Source of the DNA: Nocardioides sp.
GTDB taxonomy: Bacteria > Actinomycetota > Actinomycetes > Propionibacteriales > Nocardioidaceae
Direction of reading: 5' to 3'
Length of the DNA: 34,161 nucleotides
Assembly (NCBI GenBank): GCA_003519585.1
Contig: DOWL01000134.1
Span: 1 to 34,161 of the forward strand
A program made the translations under genes and the position numbers. Shown one piece after another: positions 30,735 through 34,161 of this stretch (position 1 is the stretch's first letter; each line of letters starts with the position of its first letter). The notes under the pieces are model-generated. The model was not told the origin of the DNA. It ran no database searches and saw only the letters and a program-made list of their open reading frames with translations.

Positions 30735-30864
30735 GGTGTCTCCCGCCCGGGCGGTCCAGAGGATGGGTGTGAGGCGCTCAAGAGAAGTGGCTGATCTCCC
30801 GCGTCGGGTGCCGTAACCCCAACATTGCGCCCACCTCGCAGCGACGACTTGGATCACCGAGCCA

Positions 30865-30880
30865 GGTGACTCGGATCACG
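30865..30880. promoter_or_regulatory. Degenerate copy of the Crp-like operator near the P450 promoter
   Basis: GGTGACTCGGATCACG holds one perfect half-site (GGTGAC) and a weaker partner, 130 bases upstream of the P450 start. It is embedded in a longer region with GGATCAC repeated at 30851-30857 and 30873-30879. The 184 bases from 30735 to 30918 between the MMPL stop and the P450 start hold no gene. Confidence 0.3.
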
Positions 30881-30918
30881 GCCCTGGTGCGTGGTCTTCC
30901 GTGAGCTGCCGGCAAGGG

Positions 30919-33081
30919 TCAGTGGTGAACGCCGGTGGCCACCGCATGACCCTCGACGTCGACGTCGGGGACCAGGCGGTCCAGCCATCGGGGCAGCCAC
31001 CACGCACGGTCGCCGAGGATCGACATGACGGCGGGTACGAGAGTCATCCGGACGAGGAAGGCGTCGACGAACACGCCCAGCGCCAACGCGAACCCGATCA
31101 CCTTCAGGGTCGGGTCCTCGATCAGGACGAAGCCTGCGAAGACGGAGGTCATGATCAGTGCGGCGGCGGTGACGACGCGCGCACCGTGCTGTACCCCACG
31201 AATCGTCGCGGCCTGGGAGTCGGCACCGGCAGCGTGCTCCTCCCGCATTCGCGAGACCAGGAAGATCTCGTAGTCCATGGCGAGGCCGAACAGGATGCCG
31301 ACCAGGAGGATCGGCAGCAGGCTGTCCACCGCTCCCGTCCCGGAGGCGCCGACGAGATTCGCGAGCCAGCCCCACTGGAAGACCGCGACGGTGACGCCGA
31401 ACGTGGCACCGAGGGACAGCAGGAACCCGACCGTGGCCTTGATCGGCACGAGCAGCGACCGGAACGCGACCGTCAGCAGCAGGAGCGATAGTCCGACCAC
31501 GATCAGGAGGTAGACGGGGAAGGCCCCGGCCAGCCGCTCTGAGACGTCGACGCCGACTGCGGTGAGGCCGGTCAGGTCGAGTGACTCGTCACCCGCCGGG
31601 AGATCGGCCACCGTGTCCCTGATGTCGTGGACGAGCTCCTGTGTCGAGGCGCTGCTCGGTCCGTCCTGCGGGAGGACCAGCAGGGTGCTGGTCGTGTCGC
31701 CCGCGTTGGCGCCGGCCGGAACCACCTGAACGACACCATCGAGCGCGGCGATACGAGTGGCTGCCTCGCTCACCAGCTCTGCGGTCCGCGTCGGCGAGTC
31801 TGTACTGCCGACCAGGATCAGCCGGGCGTTGTACCCGGCGCCGAACCCGTCGCTGATGAGGTCGTACGCCAGCCTCTGCGGCGTCCCCTCGGGCGCGGAT
31901 CCGTCGTCGGAGAGCGCTAGGCGCAGACCGAGCAATGGCGACGCGAGGACGAGCAGCGTGATCAGCCCGGTCCCGAGGACACGCCCGCGGTTCGGCAGCA
32001 CCCACGCCACCCAGCGCAGGCCGAGTTCCGGCCGGCGGTTCCGGGCGGTCCCGTCGCCCGGCGATGCGCGACGCACAGAACGTGGGAGTACCAGCCGCCC
32101 GCCGAACGAGAGCAGCGCGGGAAGCAGGCTCAGCGACACCAGCACCGCAATGGCCACCGTGCCCGAAGCGGCCAGACCCATGATGCCGATGAACGGGATG
32201 CCCACCACAGCCAGCGCCGCGAGGGTGATGACCACCGTCAGGCCGGCGAAGACGACGGCGGATCCGGCCGTGGCGACAGCGCGACCAGCAGCTTCGTCAG
32301 GCTCCAGGCCCGAGGTGCGCAGGGTTCGATAGCGGGCGGTGATGAACAGCGCGTAGTCGATGCCGACCGCGAGCCCGAGCATCAGGGCGAGGATCGGCGC
32401 GGTGCTGTTGAGGTCGACCACGCCCGACAGCGCTGTCAGCCCGAGCAGCCCCAGTGCAACGCCGATGAACGCGTTGAGGAGCGTCATGCCCGCTGCGACC
32501 AATGAGCCGAGGGTGAGAATCAGGACGAAGAGCGCGATCAGCACTCCGATCCCTTCGCGGCCGCTCACCGCCGCCGGGCCACTGGCCACCGCTCCCCCCG
32601 GCGCGACAATCAGGTGCATCGCCGTCGTGGCATCCGCCAGCTTCAAGAAGGCATCGCGCTGGTCCTGGTCCACGTCATGGTTGGGCTCGTCGTACTGCAC
32701 TCCGAGGATGGCCGTCCGCCCGTCGGCGCTGACCAACGCGGCGTCGTACGGGGACTGCACCGAGACGACTCCTGGAAGCTTCGCGACCTCGGCGGCCAGC
32801 GTGGCAACGTCGTCCTGGACATCCGGATCGGCGAACGTCCTGCTGTCCGGGGTGCGTAGCGCGACGACGCCACTGGCAGCGGCCGCGGCGGGGAACTCCC
32901 GCTCGAGAGCGTCGAGCGCCCGCTGGGACTCGGTGCCCGGGACCGTGAAGGACGTCGACCGAGGGCCCGCGAACGAGACGGCCGACACCACGACGGCAGC
33001 GATGATCACGACCCAGACGGCGAGGACCGGGAAGCGGTGGCGGAACGAGAACCGTCCGAGTCGGTACAGCAGCGATGCCAT
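30919..33081 (-). CDS. MMPL-family RND-type transporter
   Basis: A protein of 720 aa with two repeats, each an exported loop domain followed by a bundle of membrane helices, giving about 12 segments. VGIDYALFI and LAMDYEIFLVSR are the two conserved Asp-Tyr motifs of the MMPL proton relay. The N-terminus RFPVLAVWVVIIAAVVV is the first helix. The length is that of the shorter MMPL group, without the extra cytoplasmic C-terminal tail of MmpL3. The ATG at 33081 has AAGAGGA five bases upstream. It sits in the inner membrane and probably exports a lipid or a toxic hydrophobic compound. The divergent TetR and tandem operators suggest substrate-induced expression. Confidence 0.93.
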   Translation of the reverse strand: MASLLYRLGRFSFRHRFPVLAVWVVIIAAVVVSAVSFAGPRSTSFTVPGTESQRALDALEREFPAAAAASGVVALRTPDSRTFADPDVQDDVATLAAEVAKLPGVVSVQSPYDAALVSADGRTAILGVQYDEPNHDVDQDQRDAFLKLADATTAMHLIVAPGGAVASGPAAVSGREGIGVLIALFVLILTLGSLVAAGMTLLNAFIGVALGLLGLTALSGVVDLNSTAPILALMLGLAVGIDYALFITARYRTLRTSGLEPDEAAGRAVATAGSAVVFAGLTVVITLAALAVVGIPFIGIMGLAASGTVAIAVLVSLSLLPALLSFGGRLVLPRSVRRASPGDGTARNRRPELGLRWVAWVLPNRGRVLGTGLITLLVLASPLLGLRLALSDDGSAPEGTPQRLAYDLISDGFGAGYNARLILVGSTDSPTRTAELVSEAATRIAALDGVVQVVPAGANAGDTTSTLLVLPQDGPSSASTQELVHDIRDTVADLPAGDESLDLTGLTAVGVDVSERLAGAFPVYLLIVVGLSLLLLTVAFRSLLVPIKATVGFLLSLGATFGVTVAVFQWGWLANLVGASGTGAVDSLLPILLVGILFGLAMDYEIFLVSRMREEHAAGADSQAATIRGVQHGARVVTAAALIMTSVFAGFVLIEDPTLKVIGFALALGVFVDAFLVRMTLVPAVMSILGDRAWWLPRWLDRLVPDVDVEGHAVATGVHH

Positions 33082-33106
33082 GCGTTTCCTCTTGACGACG
33101 AATAGG

Positions 33107-33154
33107 AGACCGGCGGTCTGTTATCGCCAGCCTAACACAAGAGACCACTGGTCT
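33107..33154. promoter_or_regulatory. Tandem TetR operators between mmpL-like gene and tetR
   Basis: Two perfect dyads of the same form, AGACC-GGC-GGTCT at 33107-33119 and AGACC-ACT-GGTCT at 33142-33154, have centres 35 bases apart. They fill most of the 128-base divergent region. The first is 25 bases from the MMPL start and the second 55 bases from the TetR start. Such paired sites are expected to bind the adjacent TetR and control both genes. Confidence 0.75.
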
Positions 33155-33209
33155 TTTTCCTAGCGCGAGGAGCGCCTCCAAGGTCCCAGCGGGTTGTTAT
33201 GGTCCGGCG

Positions 33210-33884
33210 GTGGCATCGGAGTTCCAACGTGCGCGACGACCCGAGCAGGTCGCCGAACGGCGCGCGGAGATCCTCCAGGTCGCGCGAGAGCTTCTCGCCG
33301 AGCACCGGCTGGCTGAGATCAGCCTGCGCGAGCTGAGCTCGCAGGTCGGCCTGGCCAAGTCCAACGTGCTGCGCTACTTCGACAGCAGGGAAGGGATCTT
33401 CCTCGAGCTCCTGGACGTCGAGTGGCGCACGTGGCTGGACGAGCTCGAAGGGTCGTCGGAGGTCATGACGCTCAGCCGAGCACGACACGCACGACCCATC
33501 GCCGTGGCTGACCGGCTCACGGAATCACTCGCCGAACGCCCGCTGCTGTGCGAGTTGCTGAGCAGCCTGGCATCGGTGCTCGAGCACAACATCTCACTCG
33601 AATACGCCCGCAACTTCAAAGCGCGAGCGGCGGAGAACGCCGTGCGTCTCCGGGAGTGGCTACGTGCCAACCTGCCGAACCTCGAAAAGGCCACGGCGCA
33701 CTACCTTGCCGGCGCCGTCACCCTCGTCGCGGGCGCTCTGTGGTCGTACCAGAGGCCGTCTGCGAACGTCGCTCTCGTCAACAAAGAGATGGGCGGGCTG
33801 CCCGCCCAGCCGTTCGTCGACAACCTTCGCGTCGGGTTGCGAACCTATCTCGTCGGGGCGTCGGAACTCCACGGCCTGCTGTGA
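33210..33884 (+). CDS. TetR-family transcriptional regulator
   Basis: A protein of 224 aa. The helix-turn-helix covers about residues 17-60: ILQVARELLAEHRLAEISLRE split, then LSSQVGLAKSNVLRYFDSREGIFLELL. The LRYF recognition helix and following segment are canonical. The C-terminal domain resembles TetR_C_17-type ligand domains (LLSSLASVLEHNISLEYARNFK). The start is GTG at 33210 with no clear ribosome site. TGTTAT at 33195-33200 could be a -10 element nine bases upstream, so a leaderless transcript is possible. It is divergent from the MMPL exporter and likely represses it and itself. Confidence 0.92.
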   Translation: MASEFQRARRPEQVAERRAEILQVARELLAEHRLAEISLRELSSQVGLAKSNVLRYFDSREGIFLELLDVEWRTWLDELEGSSEVMTLSRARHARPIAVADRLTESLAERPLLCELLSSLASVLEHNISLEYARNFKARAAENAVRLREWLRANLPNLEKATAHYLAGAVTLVAGALWSYQRPSANVALVNKEMGGLPAQPFVDNLRVGLRTYLVGASELHGLL

Positions 33885-34161
33885 GCCGCGCGGCCGGCGG
33901 GAGATGGCGGCCCGCTCGTGATGACCAGAGAGTCGTGCGGGGAGGATACTCAGCGGCATGACGAGCGCCAGCCCGTGGGTTGCGGGTTGCGCGTAGACGG
34001 CCGGAACGCTTCAGGATCACCGAAGCTTGGGAGGAGGCCGAGTCTGACGCGTCGTGGCGTCTCGGCCATCGGCCGGCCGTGGACGGAATCCGAAGCAGTA
34101 CCGGCCACCTGGTTGCTGGCGGGCCTTTCATGGCGATTGTCGGCAACGCTCGAAAATGAGG
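33885..34161. other. Region after tetR without a recognised gene
   Basis: No reading frame here looks coding. A 12-codon frame from the ATG at 33959 follows GGGGAGG but is too short to judge. A stem, GGCCGA (34036-34041) with TCGGCC (34062-34067), holding an inner GACGC/GCGTC stem, could be a terminator for the TetR gene. The last bases may be the leader of a gene beyond the window. Confidence 0.35.

Noticed and set aside
34130..34161. Short frames near the right edge as the start of another gene
   Set aside because: There is no ribosome site and the longer frame closes after nine codons; the last ATG leaves too little sequence to judge.
1..34161. CRISPR arrays, tRNA or rRNA genes, insertion sequences and attachment sites
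   Set aside because: I saw no spaced direct repeats, transposase motifs, tRNA-like cloverleafs or rRNA segments in either strand.

Overview
This is a high-GC chromosomal or plasmid segment from an actinobacterium. The signs are dense start/stop overlaps, many GTG starts, a mycofactocin-type dehydrogenase, an MMPL exporter, a two-subunit acyl-CoA dehydrogenase and the codon use. A Nocardioides-, Rhodococcus- or Mycobacterium-like host fits, but the genus cannot be fixed from the sequence. There are 32 protein genes. I saw no tRNA, rRNA, CRISPR array or insertion sequence. The content is almost entirely catabolic: oxygenases, flavin enzymes, CoA-thioester enzymes, hydrolases, an uptake system and local regulators.

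Layout. (A) 1-6588, minus strand: an alpha/beta hydrolase and a luciferase-like monooxygenase, then a Crp/Fnr regulator, an amidohydrolase whose C-terminus is a Baeyer-Villiger monooxygenase (BVMO) tail, a mycofactocin-type SDR, an HSL-family esterase, and a BVMO cut by the window edge. (B) 6728-10185, minus: a branched-chain-type ABC importer made as LivF plus a single LivH-LivM-LivG fusion. (C) 10421-11269, plus: a divergent meta-cleavage-type alpha/beta hydrolase. (D) 11297-19417, minus: a tight ten-gene operon of flavin reductase, SDR, two carboxymuconolactone-decarboxylase-like proteins, nitroreductase-like flavoprotein, class III CoA-transferase, 6-oxocamphor-hydrolase-like crotonase, two acyl-CoA dehydrogenases and a second crotonase. 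(E) 19587-22328, plus: small unknown protein, ferredoxin reductase, glutathione-independent formaldehyde dehydrogenase. (F) 22392-24558: PhyH dioxygenase and a divergent beta-propeller protein. (G) 24657-27945, plus: TetR, MFS transporter, flavin reductase fused to an IclR-like effector domain. (H) 28093-33884: orphan LivK-type binding lipoprotein, cytochrome P450, MMPL exporter and a divergent TetR.

How it may work (inference). A carboxylated cyclic substrate, perhaps terpenoid or alicyclic and perhaps carrying a methoxy or N-methyl group, would be captured by the lipoprotein and imported by LivHMG-LivF. It would be oxidised by the P450, luciferase-like and PhyH enzymes, moved onto CoA by the class III transferase, dehydrogenated by the paired ACAD, hydrated and oxidised, and cleaved in the ring by a retro-Claisen reaction of the oxocamphor-hydrolase-like crotonase. 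The SDR-BVMO-esterase set would convert a secondary alcohol through ketone and ester to acid plus alcohol. Formaldehyde dehydrogenase suggests that a demethylation step releases formaldehyde. No acyl-CoA ligase, thiolase or ferredoxin gene is visible here.

The most notable signal that is not a gene is the 16-bp element TGTGAG-N4-GTCACC. It occurs four times, always between genes, upstream of the importer, the divergent hydrolase, operons D and E, and the distant binding lipoprotein. It has the spacing of a Crp site, and the local Crp/Fnr protein keeps the Arg-Glu-x3-Arg base-contact residues that read GTGA. This ties the scattered blocks into one candidate regulon. The second notable point is the in-frame amidohydrolase-BVMO chimera.
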